Assembly (NCBI RefSeq): GCF_001855555.1 | Contig: NZ_MKCT01000041.1 | Coordinates: 1 to 36,709 of the forward strand | Length of the DNA: 36,709 bases | Direction: 5' to 3' | Source: Chromobacterium sphagni | GTDB taxonomy: Bacteria > Pseudomonadota > Gammaproteobacteria > Burkholderiales > Chromobacteriaceae | In this document: positions 14,780-24,128 of the stretch, piece by piece | Numbering within the stretch: position 1 is the stretch's first letter | How the letters are laid out: every line of letters begins with the position of its first letter | The notes under the pieces: generated by a model | The model's input: the letters and a program-made list of their open reading frames with translations, nothing else | Told to the model about the DNA's origin: nothing | Database searches by the model: none | Translations under genes and position numbers: made by a program

Positions 14780-15720
14780 GGGGCTTTGTTGCACAACCCC
14801 GTGTTCGTAAGGGCTTGGTCAGCTAGCCGTATGATCAAGCCCGCTTCGAAACAGTAACGAACCACCAACTGGAAAGCCTACAACCAAGCCCTGACCCAGC
14901 GTGGCCCTTGTCCATCTGGCTGGACACGAGCATGGCATGGCAGGCAAGACCGCAGGCGAAGCGAGGCCGGGCACAGACCTACAGCGATGCGGCCATTCCA
15001 TTCTGTTTGACCATCAAGAACCTGTTCGGCCTGGTGTTGCGACAGACCATCGGTTTCATCCAAAGCCTGTTCAAGCTGACGGGCCTGGGCTGAACCGTCC
15101 CGGACTTACAGTGCACGGCGTCGGCATCAGCTGACGCTGCAGGTCAAGATTCCCTATCAGAAACGCTTAGGCGCGCTGCATCTGCTGGTCGATAGCACTG
15201 GCATCAAAATGCCGGGCAAAGGCGAATGGAAAACTAAAAAGCATGGTGCCGAATACCGCCGGCAATCGCGCAAGGTTCATCTGGGCATCGATGCGGAAAC
15301 CCTGCCAATCCGGACCATTAAAGGTGACGGACAATCGCCAGGTCGATGCGCCAATGTTGCCTTCGTTGTTGGCGGAGATCCCACCAGATGAGTCGATAGC
15401 CTGAGCGGGCAAGGAGGCTCACTGGGCGCGCCGGCTCGAAACGAGATTCTGCGCGCCACCAAGCGACTTGGCCGGTTGGCTGGGCGATCTGGAAACGCTG
15501 GAGCGGCTACCATCGCCGCAGCTTGGTGGAGACCAAGATGCACGGCTTCAAACTGTTAGGCGAAAGGGTGATGGCCTGACGCTTCGATGGCCAGGTGACT
15601 GCATGCGGCCATCTTGAACCGCTTCAACATGCTGGGCCTTCCGTGCACGGTGGCGGTGGCATAGGCCTGCCGGAGGAAAGGGGAAACTCACTCTGCTCCG
15701 GACTTATGCAACAGAGCCCC
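14780..15720 (+). mobile_element. Degraded IS5-family element, left copy
   Basis: Ends are imperfect inverted repeats: GGGGCTTTGTTGCACAAC at 14780-14797 and, read from the other end, GGGGCTCTGTTGCATAAG at 15703-15720. Between them lie pieces of an IS5-family (IS1480-like) DDE transposase on the plus strand in several frames. The element is about 940 bases long, shorter than the right copy (1,062). No clear target duplication is visible at its ends. Confidence 0.8.
14831..15655 (+). pseudogene. IS5-family transposase remnant
   Basis: Recognisable pieces in order: MIKPASKQ then a stop; TTNWKAYNQALTQRG; after a frameshift SIWLDTSMAWQARPQAKRGR and AAIPFCLTIKNLFGLVLRQT; then LLVDSTGIKMPGKGEWKTKK with the first catalytic Asp, and YRRQSRKVHLGIDAETLPIR; then KRWSGYHRRSLVETKMHGFK with the catalytic Glu. 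The segment that should carry the second Asp (GDGAYDT region) is missing, an internal deletion of very roughly 50-70 codons near 15395-15430. Nonsense codons and frameshifts make it non-functional. Confidence 0.8.
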
Positions 15721-15721
15721 G

Positions 15722-15741
15722 GTTACACAAAAATTCGGACA
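15722..15741 (+). repeat. Right-end remnant of an IS256-family element
   Basis: GTTACACAAAAATTCGGACA is identical to positions 35576-35595, which form the right inverted repeat of the IS256-family element there. It abuts the end of the IS5-family copy, so here only the tip of an IS256 element survives. The two copies are in direct orientation about 19.9 kb apart. Confidence 0.7.
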
Positions 15742-15755
15742 CCTTCATTTCTGGA

Positions 15756-15784
15756 CGAAAAAAAGCCCGCGCTTAAGCGCGGGC
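15756..15784 (-). terminator. groEL terminator
   Basis: A perfect 8-bp GC-rich stem GCCCGCGC-TTAA-GCGCGGGC (15765-15784) is followed on the minus strand by a run of seven to eight T, 35 bases after the groEL stop codon. This is a canonical Rho-independent terminator. Confidence 0.9.
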
Positions 15785-15819
15785 CAATGATGAAAGAGGA
15801 CCAGACTGGCGGTGGCGGA

Positions 15820-17439
<1,620 letters not shown>

Positions 17440-17465
17440 TTAACTCCTGTGATAAATGGGGAAAA

Positions 17466-17783
17466 TCAAGCAGCCTTGCGGCTGGGCTCGGATGCGCCTT
17501 CGATCACGCCGAAGATGTCCTCTTCGCGCAGCACCAGGTATTCCTGGTCGTCAAGCTTGACGGTCTGGCCGCCGTATTTGCCGAACAGCACCAAGTCGCC
17601 TACCTGTACTTGCATCGGCAGCAAGGTGCCGTCAGGCAAGCGTTTGCCGGGACCGACCGCGATGACTTCGCCTTGCTCGGGCTTTTCCGCGGCGCTATCG
17701 GGAATGACGATGCCGGATGCTGTCTGGCGGACCTTTTCGACCCGCTTGACGATAATCCGGTCGTGCAGAGGACGGATTTGCAT
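17466..17783 (-). CDS. groES: Co-chaperonin GroES
   Basis: 105 residues: [20 protein letters not shown], the mobile-loop segment [40 protein letters not shown] and [15 protein letters not shown]. It is about ten residues longer than usual because of a C-terminal extension [10 protein letters not shown]. It caps the GroEL ring. AGGAG precedes the ATG at 17783. It is the first gene of the operon with groEL. Confidence 0.95.
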   Translation of the reverse strand: MQIRPLHDRIIVKRVEKVRQTASGIVIPDSAAEKPEQGEVIAVGPGKRLPDGTLLPMQVQVGDLVLFGKYGGQTVKLDDQEYLVLREEDIFGVIEGASEPSRKAA

Positions 17784-17899
17784 ATCAATCTCCTGTGCGA
17801 TTCAGATCGTTGGGAACGGTAGGTAAGACCGGCTGGCCGCAGGCGCGAAAATGCCCGCGCTTGCCGGTCACACTCAGCCAGGGAGGCTGACGAATGACG

Positions 17900-17928
17900 A
17901 AATAAGGGCGGGCAAAAAACTTTTCAAG
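17900..17928 (-). promoter_or_regulatory. Sigma-32 (RpoH)-type heat-shock promoter of groESL
   Basis: On the minus strand CTTGAAA (17928-17922) is separated by 13 bases from CCCTTATTT (17908-17900). These match the RpoH consensus boxes (CTTGAAA and CCCnnTnT, with spacing of about 11-16). The start of groES is 116 bases downstream. No CIRCE element was found. Confidence 0.75.
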
Positions 17929-17951
17929 AGGTTTTTTTCAGAAAAATGCGA

Positions 17952-18578
17952 CTAAAAAATGACGCGCTCAACGTAGCCGAAACGGTATTCGGTCCGGGCC
18001 GCCTTGCCGCCGCGGCAGGCGCGTGGCGCGAGCGGGCAAGGGGGCTGGCGCAGTCCCGTCTCGCCCAGCGTGTCGTCTTCGGCCAGTTCGCGCCACAGTC
18101 CGCCATGCACCGGCCTGAACTGCCAGGAAACATAGCCGCGGTGGGCCGCCAGCCGCATCAGTTCCAGGCCGTCGGGCGCTTCGGCCACTACGCTTTCCAG
18201 CCCGTCGATAGGCGGCAAGTCGCCGAAAGCCTGGCGACAGGCCAGTTCTTCACCGGCGGCGGCGCCTATGGTGTTGCAGCCGCGCCGCTCGTCGCGTAGC
18301 AAGCTCCAGGCGCCCAACTGCCAGGCTGCGTCCAGAATCTCTTCCTCTACCAGTGATAGAACTTTCCATCTCCGCGTCAGCTGTAAAGCCGACGCGGGCA
18401 CTTGCCGCAGCGAGGTTTGGCCCATCGGCGCGCGGTCGGGGGCCGACTTGCGGAAACCATGCCAATGCAGCATCAACAATAGCGGGGTATCAGGAAAGGG
18501 AACGGCGCTTAGGCTGACCGCGAACAGCGGCAGGCGCATATGGCGGATCTGGGCGGACAAGGTATCGAACAACTCCAT
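17952..18578 (-). CDS. Uncharacterised 208-residue protein
   Basis: I do not recognise a family. The protein starts MELFDTLSAQIRHMRLPLFA and contains SLSAVPFPDTPLLLMLHWHG, a basic segment (ALQLTRRWKVLSLVEEEILD), a WQLGAWSLLRDERRGC stretch, LMRLAAHRGYVSWQFRPVHG and an Arg/Cys-containing C-terminus ending YRFGYVERVIF. There is no signal peptide or membrane segment. GGAG lies seven bases before the ATG at 18578; the longer open frame upstream has no support. It lies 97 bases downstream of the Trp-rich small protein on the same strand and ends just before the groES promoter, so it may be a distal member of the photolyase/lipid operon or a separate unit. Confidence 0.65.
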   Translation of the reverse strand: MELFDTLSAQIRHMRLPLFAVSLSAVPFPDTPLLLMLHWHGFRKSAPDRAPMGQTSLRQVPASALQLTRRWKVLSLVEEEILDAAWQLGAWSLLRDERRGCNTIGAAAGEELACRQAFGDLPPIDGLESVVAEAPDGLELMRLAAHRGYVSWQFRPVHGGLWRELAEDDTLGETGLRQPPCPLAPRACRGGKAARTEYRFGYVERVIF

Positions 18579-18675
18579 GGCGACACTCCATGACGATGGA
18601 TGGGAAGACATGCTTAAACGATAAAAACAATGCCGGCGCGAGGCAAGTGCATACCTTGCAGTTATGACCAGACGT

Positions 18676-18903
18676 TTATTTCCATCCCTGCAGCCATTGG
18701 CTTTTGTCGCGCAGCGACTGCCACGGCACAACTTGCTGACGTCTGGTATATACCGCCTCCAGCGTTACCGTCTCGACCGGGCCATCGGGCGCGGGCCGTC
18801 CCAGTTTCACCACCAAGAAGTGCTTCTCCTGGTTTCGCGGGCTGGCGGCGGTCCATTTGCTCAGCAGCAATTTTTCCGGATTGAGCCGCCTAGTTGTCGC
18901 CAC
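18676..18903 (-). CDS. TIGR02450-family Trp-rich small protein
   Basis: 75 residues: RRLNPEKLLLSKWTAASPRN, KHFLVVKLGRP, VTLEAVYTRRQQVVPWQSLR and DKSQWLQGWK. The pattern NP-K-LL-SKWT ... KHF-V ... LEAV-T-R ... PW--L-D---W-QGW is that of the TIGR02450 family, which is often found beside photolyase genes; its role is unknown. The start codon is GTG at 18903 and overlaps the lipocalin gene by 14 bases, so translation is probably coupled. Confidence 0.82.
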   Translation of the reverse strand: MATTRRLNPEKLLLSKWTAASPRNQEKHFLVVKLGRPAPDGPVETVTLEAVYTRRQQVVPWQSLRDKSQWLQGWK

Positions 18904-19426
18904 GGTCCTGCCTCACCCAGATCAGCTTGTCCGCCGGCACGCCCAGCCTGGCAGCCACCGACAACAGGGCGGGCTTGGCGTCGGCGGCGGGCTGTTTGTC
19001 GCGCGACAGCAGCCACAGATAGTCCTTGTCCGGTCCCACCACCACCGCCCAGCGGTAGCCGGGGTCCAGCGCTGCCACATGGTAGCCGCCGTAGAACGGG
19101 CTGAAGAACGACACTTTCAGCGAGGCGACATCCGCGGGGCCGTTGAACCAGGCCTTGCCGACTGCTTCGCGCCAGCTGGAAGTGGTGGCGTCAAAGCCGC
19201 GGTTGACCACGCGGATGCTGCCGTCGGCGTTGCGACTATAGTCGGCGCTCACCGCCTGCAGGCCGCGTTCGAAGCGGTGGTCCAGGCGGGCTATTTCATA
19301 CCAGCGGCCCTGGTAGCGTTCCAGTTGAAAACCCTGTACCGGAGCGATCTCGGGCGGCGGCGCGGTGTCGCAGCCGGTCAGCGGCAACAAGGCGAGGGCG
19401 AAGAGGGCGAGCGGTATTTTCAGCAT
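18890..19426 (-). CDS. blc: Outer-membrane lipocalin (Blc-like lipoprotein)
   Basis: 178 residues. The lipoprotein signal MLKIPLALFALALLPLTGC has acylated Cys19. The lipocalin signature FQLERYQGRWYEIARLDHRF follows, and the barrel continues with SADYSRNADGSIRVVNRGFD, KAWFNGPADVASLKVSFFSP, YRWAVVVGPDKDYLWLLSRD. Blc-type lipocalins bind lysophospholipids or fatty acids at the outer membrane and help with membrane repair. It lies 7 bases after the FeS-photolyase stop codon, in the same operon as lipid-modifying enzymes, which fits handling of damaged lipid. Confidence 0.9.
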   Translation of the reverse strand: MLKIPLALFALALLPLTGCDTAPPPEIAPVQGFQLERYQGRWYEIARLDHRFERGLQAVSADYSRNADGSIRVVNRGFDATTSSWREAVGKAWFNGPADVASLKVSFFSPFYGGYHVAALDPGYRWAVVVGPDKDYLWLLSRDKQPAADAKPALLSVAARLGVPADKLIWVRQDRGDN

Positions 19427-19433
19427 GGTGGTC

Positions 19434-20963
19434 TCACAGTGCGTCGAGATTGGCTTGCAGCGCGGCGGCGCGCGCGGTGATGGCGGCGCGTTCGGCTTCC
19501 GGCAGCTTGTCCAGCTGGCGGTAGACCAAGGCCAGCCGAGGATTGGCGGCCAGCCGCGCGCGGTGGCGTCGGAAAAAATCCCAGTACAAGGCATTGAACG
19601 GGCAGGCGTCGGCGCCGACGCGCTGTTTGGGCCGGTAGCGGCAGCCGGCGCAGTAGTCGCTCATGCGGCCGATATAGGCCGCGCTGCCGGCGTAAGGCTT
19701 GCTGCCGAGCAGCCCGCCGTCGGCGAACTGGCTCATGCCCAGGGTGTTCGGCAGCGCCACCCACTCGAAGGCGTCGATGTAGACGCCCAGATACCACTCA
19801 TGCAGCGCCTGCGGCGACAGGCCGGCGATCAGCCCGAAATTGCCGATCACCATCAGCCGCTGGATGTGGTGGGCGTAGGCGTCCTCCAGCGATTGGCCGA
19901 TGGCGCGCGCGAGACACTGCATGCCGGTATCGCCGTTCCAGAACCAGCGCGGAAGCGGCAAGCTGTGTTCCAGCGCGTTGCAGTCGCGGTAGCCGGGCAT
20001 CCTGGCCCAATACACGCCGCGCACGTATTCGCGCCAGCCCAGTACCTGCCGCACAAAGCCTTCCACCGCAGCCAGCGGCGCGCGGCCTGCGCGCCACGCG
20101 GCGGCGGCGGCGTCCACCGTCTCGCGCGGATTGAGCATTTTCACATTGAGCGCGAAGGACAGCAGCGAATGAAACAGCCGCCGCGCGCGCAGGCTCATCG
20201 CGTCCTGGTAAGCGCCGAAATGCGGCAGCGCGTGTTCGATGAAGGCTTGCAGCTGGGAGAGCGCCTCGGCGCGGTTGAGCGGCCAGCGCAGCGCATCCGC
20301 CTGCGGCTGGCCGAAGCTGCCCACTCCGGCGTCGGTGATGGTTTGCCACAGCAGGCTGTGGTCATGCGCCGGCCGCGGGTCCAGCGGTTCGGGCGGATCT
20401 CCGCGCCAGCGCTGGCGGTTGTCGGCGTCGAAATTCCAGCGCCCGCCGGCCGGCTCGCCGTTGTCGTCCATCAAGATGCCGTGCTGGCGCCGCAACTGGC
20501 GATACAAGGTTTCCTGGCGCCATTGCCGCCGCGGGCCGAAAAACGCCGCCGCCTCGCCGCGCGCGGTATAGAAGTGTTCGTTGTCCGTCATCTGGCAGGG
20601 AATGGACAGGCCGGCGGCCCAGTCGGCCAGTTGGCGGTCCAGCCGCCATTCGTCCGGCGCCTGGTATGCCGCCGTCGTCGCGCCGTAATGGCGGATCAGC
20701 GCATCCAGATTGCCGGTCAGCGACTGGCGGTTGCTCGGGTCGTCGATGGCTACGTAGCGGACGCGATGGCCTTGCGATTTCAGCTGGGCGGCGAAATCGC
20801 GCATCGCGGCGAAGACGGCCAGGATCTTTTGCGCGTGGTGGCGCACGTAATCGGTTTCCTGGCGGATTTCCATCATCACATGCACCACGTTGGGATCGGG
20901 CGCGGCGAACCAGCTATGGCAGGGATTGAGCTGGTCGCCCAGGATCAGTCGCAATGTCGTCAT
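19434..20963 (-). CDS. FeS-type bacterial cryptochrome/photolyase (PhrB-like)
   Basis: 509 residues. It starts MTTLRLILGDQLNPCHSWFA, the typical start of deoxyribodipyrimidine photolyase-related proteins (FeS-BCP/prokaryotic (6-4) photolyases). Four cysteines that would hold the 4Fe-4S cluster are visible: C350 (GDTGMQC), C438 and C441 (YCAGC) and C454 (ADACPFN). To my recollection these are the positions in Agrobacterium PhrB. Other family segments include YAHHIQRLMVIGNFGLIAGL, EWYLGVYIDAFEWVALPNTL and GLLGSKPYAGSAAYIGRMSD. Such enzymes repair UV (6-4) photoproducts or act as light sensors with FAD and a lumazine antenna. It overlaps the Cry-DASH gene by 4 bases (ATGA); the long open frame upstream of 20963 is a shadow inside that gene. 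Confidence 0.92.
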   Translation of the reverse strand: MTTLRLILGDQLNPCHSWFAAPDPNVVHVMMEIRQETDYVRHHAQKILAVFAAMRDFAAQLKSQGHRVRYVAIDDPSNRQSLTGNLDALIRHYGATTAAYQAPDEWRLDRQLADWAAGLSIPCQMTDNEHFYTARGEAAAFFGPRRQWRQETLYRQLRRQHGILMDDNGEPAGGRWNFDADNRQRWRGDPPEPLDPRPAHDHSLLWQTITDAGVGSFGQPQADALRWPLNRAEALSQLQAFIEHALPHFGAYQDAMSLRARRLFHSLLSFALNVKMLNPRETVDAAAAAWRAGRAPLAAVEGFVRQVLGWREYVRGVYWARMPGYRDCNALEHSLPLPRWFWNGDTGMQCLARAIGQSLEDAYAHHIQRLMVIGNFGLIAGLSPQALHEWYLGVYIDAFEWVALPNTLGMSQFADGGLLGSKPYAGSAAYIGRMSDYCAGCRYRPKQRVGADACPFNALYWDFFRRHRARLAANPRLALVYRQLDKLPEAERAAITARAAALQANLDAL

Positions 20964-22231
20964 GCCGCGCCCCATAGCGAGCGGTAGCGGCCTTGCGGGT
21001 CGTGCTCGTCGGCCTGGCGCTGCGGGTTGAAGCGCCGTCCCCCGCGCGGGTCGGTACCGCGACCGGCGATATACAGCCAGTTGCCCTGGTTGCTGTAGAC
21101 GTCGTAGTCGAGCAGTTGCGCCTCGAACCAGGCCGCGCCGGCGCGCCAATCGCCGCCGCGTTCGTAAATCAGGTAGCTGGCCGCCACCTGGCGCAAACGG
21201 TTGGACAGATAGCCGCTGGCCGCCAGTTCGCGCATCGCCGCGTCCACCAGCGGCTGGCCGGTCTCGCCGTCGCGCCAGCGCTGGAATGCTGTGGCGTCGT
21301 GCCCGGGCGCCGGCTGGCAGGATAGACCCGACGCGTGAAACAGCCTGGCGCCGTGGCGCAGCAGCAGGAAGCGGAAATAATCGCGCCACAGCAGCTCGAA
21401 GCCTATCCAGTAGCTGCCGTCGCTGGCGCCATATTCGGCCTCGAAATCCTTCAGCGCTTGCCAGACGCGGCGCGGCGACAGGGCGCCGCAGGCCAGCCAC
21501 GGCGCAAGCTTGGTGGAAAAGTCTGCGCCGTACAGCCGGTCGCGCGTCGTTTTGTAGCGGTGCGGCAGGCCGCGCGCCAGGTATTGCGCCAGATGCGCGC
21601 GCGCCGCTTCTTCGCCGCCGTGGAACGGCGGCAGATGATAGGGAAAGGACGAACGAGGCTCGATGGCCGGCGGCACGCGCGCCGGTGGGGCATCGTCCGG
21701 CCAGCCGTCAGGCGCGGGCGGCAGCGCGTTCGGCGCGTCCAGCGGCGCGGCTGGCGTCAGCGATGCCTGTTCGATTTCGCCGCGGAACGGCGTAAACGCC
21801 ATAGGCAAGCGATCCAGCGCGAACGGCAGCTGCAGCGGCGCATACAGGCTGGATTGCCAGATGGGGTCCACCTGCAGGCCGGCGCGGCGCAAGGCGGTGA
21901 CTTCGGCTTCCTCCTCCGGCGCGGCGATGTGCTCGCATACCACTCGGTCGGCATCCAGTTGCCGTGCCAACCGAGGCAATATTTCCGCCGGCGCGCCCGC
22001 CAGCTCGCACAGCGCGCTGCCGCGCGCTTTCAGCGCCCGCCGCAGTCCGTCCAGCGCTTGGCCGACAAAGGCCTGGCGGTGGCGGTCGCTGCGCGCGAAA
22101 CCCCAGCCGCTGTCCTGTGTCGGCGCATGGCAGTACACCGGCAGCAGCCGCTCGCCGCCGCAGGCCGCCAGCAGCGCCGCGTTGTCGTCCAGCCGCAGAT
22201 CCTGGCGCAACCAGTAGATGACCGTGCTCAT
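20960..22231 (-). CDS. Cryptochrome DASH
   Basis: 423 residues. The N-terminal photolyase domain begins VIYWLRQDLRLDDNAALLAA, and the FAD domain contains YKTTRDRLYGADFSTKLAPW, SDGSYWIGFELLWRDYFRFL and LLDYDVYSNQGNWLYIAGRG. The YWIGFELLWRDYFRF and SNQGNW segments are typical of Cry-DASH rather than CPD photolyases. Cry-DASH proteins bind FAD and a folate and repair CPD in single-stranded DNA or act in blue-light signalling. The start at 22231 overlaps the DUF2256 stop (ATGA); DUF2256 is a frequent neighbour of Cry-DASH. It is somewhat short for the family but shows no gap in the core. Confidence 0.92.
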   Translation of the reverse strand: MSTVIYWLRQDLRLDDNAALLAACGGERLLPVYCHAPTQDSGWGFARSDRHRQAFVGQALDGLRRALKARGSALCELAGAPAEILPRLARQLDADRVVCEHIAAPEEEAEVTALRRAGLQVDPIWQSSLYAPLQLPFALDRLPMAFTPFRGEIEQASLTPAAPLDAPNALPPAPDGWPDDAPPARVPPAIEPRSSFPYHLPPFHGGEEAARAHLAQYLARGLPHRYKTTRDRLYGADFSTKLAPWLACGALSPRRVWQALKDFEAEYGASDGSYWIGFELLWRDYFRFLLLRHGARLFHASGLSCQPAPGHDATAFQRWRDGETGQPLVDAAMRELAASGYLSNRLRQVAASYLIYERGGDWRAGAAWFEAQLLDYDVYSNQGNWLYIAGRGTDPRGGRRFNPQRQADEHDPQGRYRSLWGAA

Positions 22232-22389
22232 GCGCTTTGCCTTTTGCCGCGGCGGCAGCGCTCTGAACAATACTGAGCCGCGTCCCAATTAGCGCGCCAC
22301 TTCTTGCGCCAGCTCATGGTTCTGCCGCAGGCGGCGCAGGGCTTGGACGGCAGCGCCGCCTTATTGCCCTTGAATGTGTTGGCCGCCAT
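22228..22389 (-). CDS. DUF2256 small zinc-finger-like protein
   Basis: 53 residues: KAALPSKPCAACGRTMSWRK, then KWRANWDAAQYCSERCRRGK. The paired cysteines C18/C21 and C41/C45 and the WRKKW motif define DUF2256, a family found beside cryptochromes and photolyases; the function is not known. It is tied to its neighbours by a 1-base overlap upstream (TGATG) and a 4-base overlap downstream (ATGA). Confidence 0.88.
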   Translation of the reverse strand: MAANTFKGNKAALPSKPCAACGRTMSWRKKWRANWDAAQYCSERCRRGKRQSA

Positions 22390-22823
22390 CACGCGGCCTT
22401 GAGCTTCTTGCGCAGCCAAGCCACCGGCAGGCCTAACAGCGGAATCTTCTCGAACAGCTCCTCCGCCGCATCCCAGTAGTCCCGGTGCAGAGTGATCTTG
22501 CCGTCGGCGTCGAACTGCAGATGGCTGCCGCCGTGGATTCCCAGTTTGCGGCCGGCGTAGATAAAGTCGAAATCCCAGGTGATGAAGGCCTGGTCGCCAT
22601 CGCGCAGCGCATGGATGACGGTGAAGCGCGGTTGGTCCAATGTTTTGAACATGTGGCGGAATACCGCTTGAATGTTTGCCAGGCCGCGCGCGTCGTTGAA
22701 CGGATCTTTGAAGCGGGCTGCATCGGTGTAAAAGCGGCCGATGTCCGGCAGCGTGTCCGGCGTCAGCGTCTGGTACCAGTCGAGCAGGGCCTGCCAATCG
22801 GCCTGGGAGAGCGTGCGTTTCAT
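22389..22823 (-). CDS. NTF2/SnoaL-like protein
   Basis: 144 residues starting MKRTLSQADWQALLDWYQTL, with YTDAARFKDPFNDARGLANI, VFRHMFKTLDQPRFTVIHAL, QAFITWDFDFIYAGRKLGIH and a basic C-terminus. This is the cone-shaped NTF2/SnoaL-like fold, and this subgroup recurs in the SDR-photolyase-CFA clusters of other proteobacteria. The substrate is unknown. The start at 22823 overlaps the SDR stop by 4 bases. Confidence 0.82.
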   Translation of the reverse strand: MKRTLSQADWQALLDWYQTLTPDTLPDIGRFYTDAARFKDPFNDARGLANIQAVFRHMFKTLDQPRFTVIHALRDGDQAFITWDFDFIYAGRKLGIHGGSHLQFDADGKITLHRDYWDAAEELFEKIPLLGLPVAWLRKKLKAA

Positions 22824-23596
22824 GATCGTGCCAACCTCGCGAGCAAAGGCAGCCGCAGCCGGTAGGGCAGCAGCCGCAACAGTTTGAGCCATATGGTGAA
22901 GCGGAACGGGAAGTGGATTTCAAACGCGCCGCGCGCGAAGCCGCGCATGATGTCCCGTGCCGCCTGGCGCGGCGTGAGCAGCGCCGGCATGGAGAAGTCG
23001 TTCTTGGCGGTGAGCGGCGTGGCGACGAAGCCGGGGTTGATCAGGTAAACCGCCACCCCGCGCGGCTTGAGCTCGGTATAGAGGATTTCCGCCAGATTGA
23101 TCAGAGCGGCCTTGCCTGGGCCGTACACCGCAGCGCCGGGCAGACCGGCGTAACCGGCCACGCTCGCGATCAGCGCCACCCCGCCGCCCTGCCGTGCCAG
23201 CGTCGGCAGAATGACTTCCAGCCCGTAGTAAATGCCGAGCAGGTTGGTGTCGAGCAGGCGGCGGGTTTCCTCTGCGCGCAGGTCCAGGCAGGTTTGCGGC
23301 CGGTAGTCTGCCGCGCAGAACACCACCAGGTTGGGCCGCGCGTTTGCCGTTTCCAGCTGCGACCACACGCGCAGCCAGGCGGCCGGGTCGGTTACATCCA
23401 GCGTTTCCACCCGCGCGCGGCTGCGGCCGGCGGCCAGCGCGCGCATCGGTTCGGCGCGGCGGGCGGACAGAATCACTTCCGCGCCGGCGTCCAGCAGTTC
23501 GGCGGCCAGCGCGGCGCCGATGCCGCTGGACGCGCCGATCACCCACACCCGGAGCGCGCGCCAGTCGGCGATGGCGGGATTAAGCCGCAGCGTCAT
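22820..23596 (-). CDS. Short-chain dehydrogenase/reductase
   Basis: 258 residues with a classical SDR core: VIGASSGIGAALAAELLDAG (cofactor loop, about 19-38), FCAADYRP, S145 in LIASVAGYAG, and the catalytic Y158 and K162 in YGPGKAALINLAE. A C-terminal hydrophobic/basic tail (FRFTIWLKLLRLLPYRLRLP) probably associates with the membrane. It likely reduces or oxidises a lipid-like substrate with NAD(P)(H); the substrate is not known. It overlaps the DUF3833 gene by 4 bases upstream and the NTF2-like gene by 4 bases downstream. Confidence 0.9.
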   Translation of the reverse strand: MTLRLNPAIADWRALRVWVIGASSGIGAALAAELLDAGAEVILSARRAEPMRALAAGRSRARVETLDVTDPAAWLRVWSQLETANARPNLVVFCAADYRPQTCLDLRAEETRRLLDTNLLGIYYGLEVILPTLARQGGGVALIASVAGYAGLPGAAVYGPGKAALINLAEILYTELKPRGVAVYLINPGFVATPLTAKNDFSMPALLTPRQAARDIMRGFARGAFEIHFPFRFTIWLKLLRLLPYRLRLPLLARLARS

Positions 23597-24126
23597 GGCC
23601 TGGGCTCCGGCTTGCGGAAAAACAGCGTCACTTCGCCCAGATGGAAGCCGTACTTGCTCATCGCCGCGCGGTTGAGCATGCTGCGCTCGTCCTGCAGGAA
23701 CATCCAGTCGTCGAACTGCACCTGATATTCCTTGCCGTCCACCGGCAGCCTCAATGTGTAGCGCCAGCGCAGCGCGTTGCCGGCGGTTTCGCCAGCGGCT
23801 TCGCCCACCACGTCGTCGGCCAGGCCGCGCCAGCGGCCCGCGCCAGTCGGCTTGAGCCGCCACACGCGTTGTTGACGGCTGCCGTCGCTGTAATGGAAGC
23901 GTTCGGTCAGCACCAGCTCGTCGCCCAGGCGCTCGCCGTCCATGTCCACGGTGAAGCGTTTGACCAGCCGGCCTTGCCGGTCCTGGAACATGCCCCAGGC
24001 CTCGGTTTTTCCCAGGAAAAACTGGCCTGGGTCGAACAGCGGCCGGTTGGCGGCGTAATCGCCGACCGCCGGGCCGGCGCAGCCGGCGAGCAGGGCCAAA
24101 GCGGCAAGACAGGCGGGGCGGCGCAT
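23593..24126 (-). CDS. DUF3833-family lipoprotein
   Basis: 177 residues. Lipoprotein signal MRRPACLAALALLAGC, then DYAANRPLFDPGQFFLGKTE, WGMFQDRQGRLVKRFTVDMD, LVLTERFHYSDG and WMFLQDERSMLNRAAMSKYG. These are the hallmarks of DUF3833, a family that accompanies CFA-like methyltransferases in such operons. It is predicted to sit at the periplasmic face of a membrane. Its start lies 2 bases after the methyltransferase stop. Confidence 0.87.
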   Translation of the reverse strand: MRRPACLAALALLAGCAGPAVGDYAANRPLFDPGQFFLGKTEAWGMFQDRQGRLVKRFTVDMDGERLGDELVLTERFHYSDGSRQQRVWRLKPTGAGRWRGLADDVVGEAAGETAGNALRWRYTLRLPVDGKEYQVQFDDWMFLQDERSMLNRAAMSKYGFHLGEVTLFFRKPEPRP

Positions 24127-24128
24127 GA

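Noticed and set aside
18623..18644. Terminator after the Trp-rich small gene
   Set aside because: On the minus strand TGCC-N7-GGCA is followed by TTG and TTTTT, but a 4-bp stem is too weak to call.
19365..20987. 540-residue plus-strand frame opposite the FeS photolyase
   Set aside because: Arg/Ala/Gln-rich shadow translation; the opposite strand encodes a complete FeS photolyase with its four cysteines.
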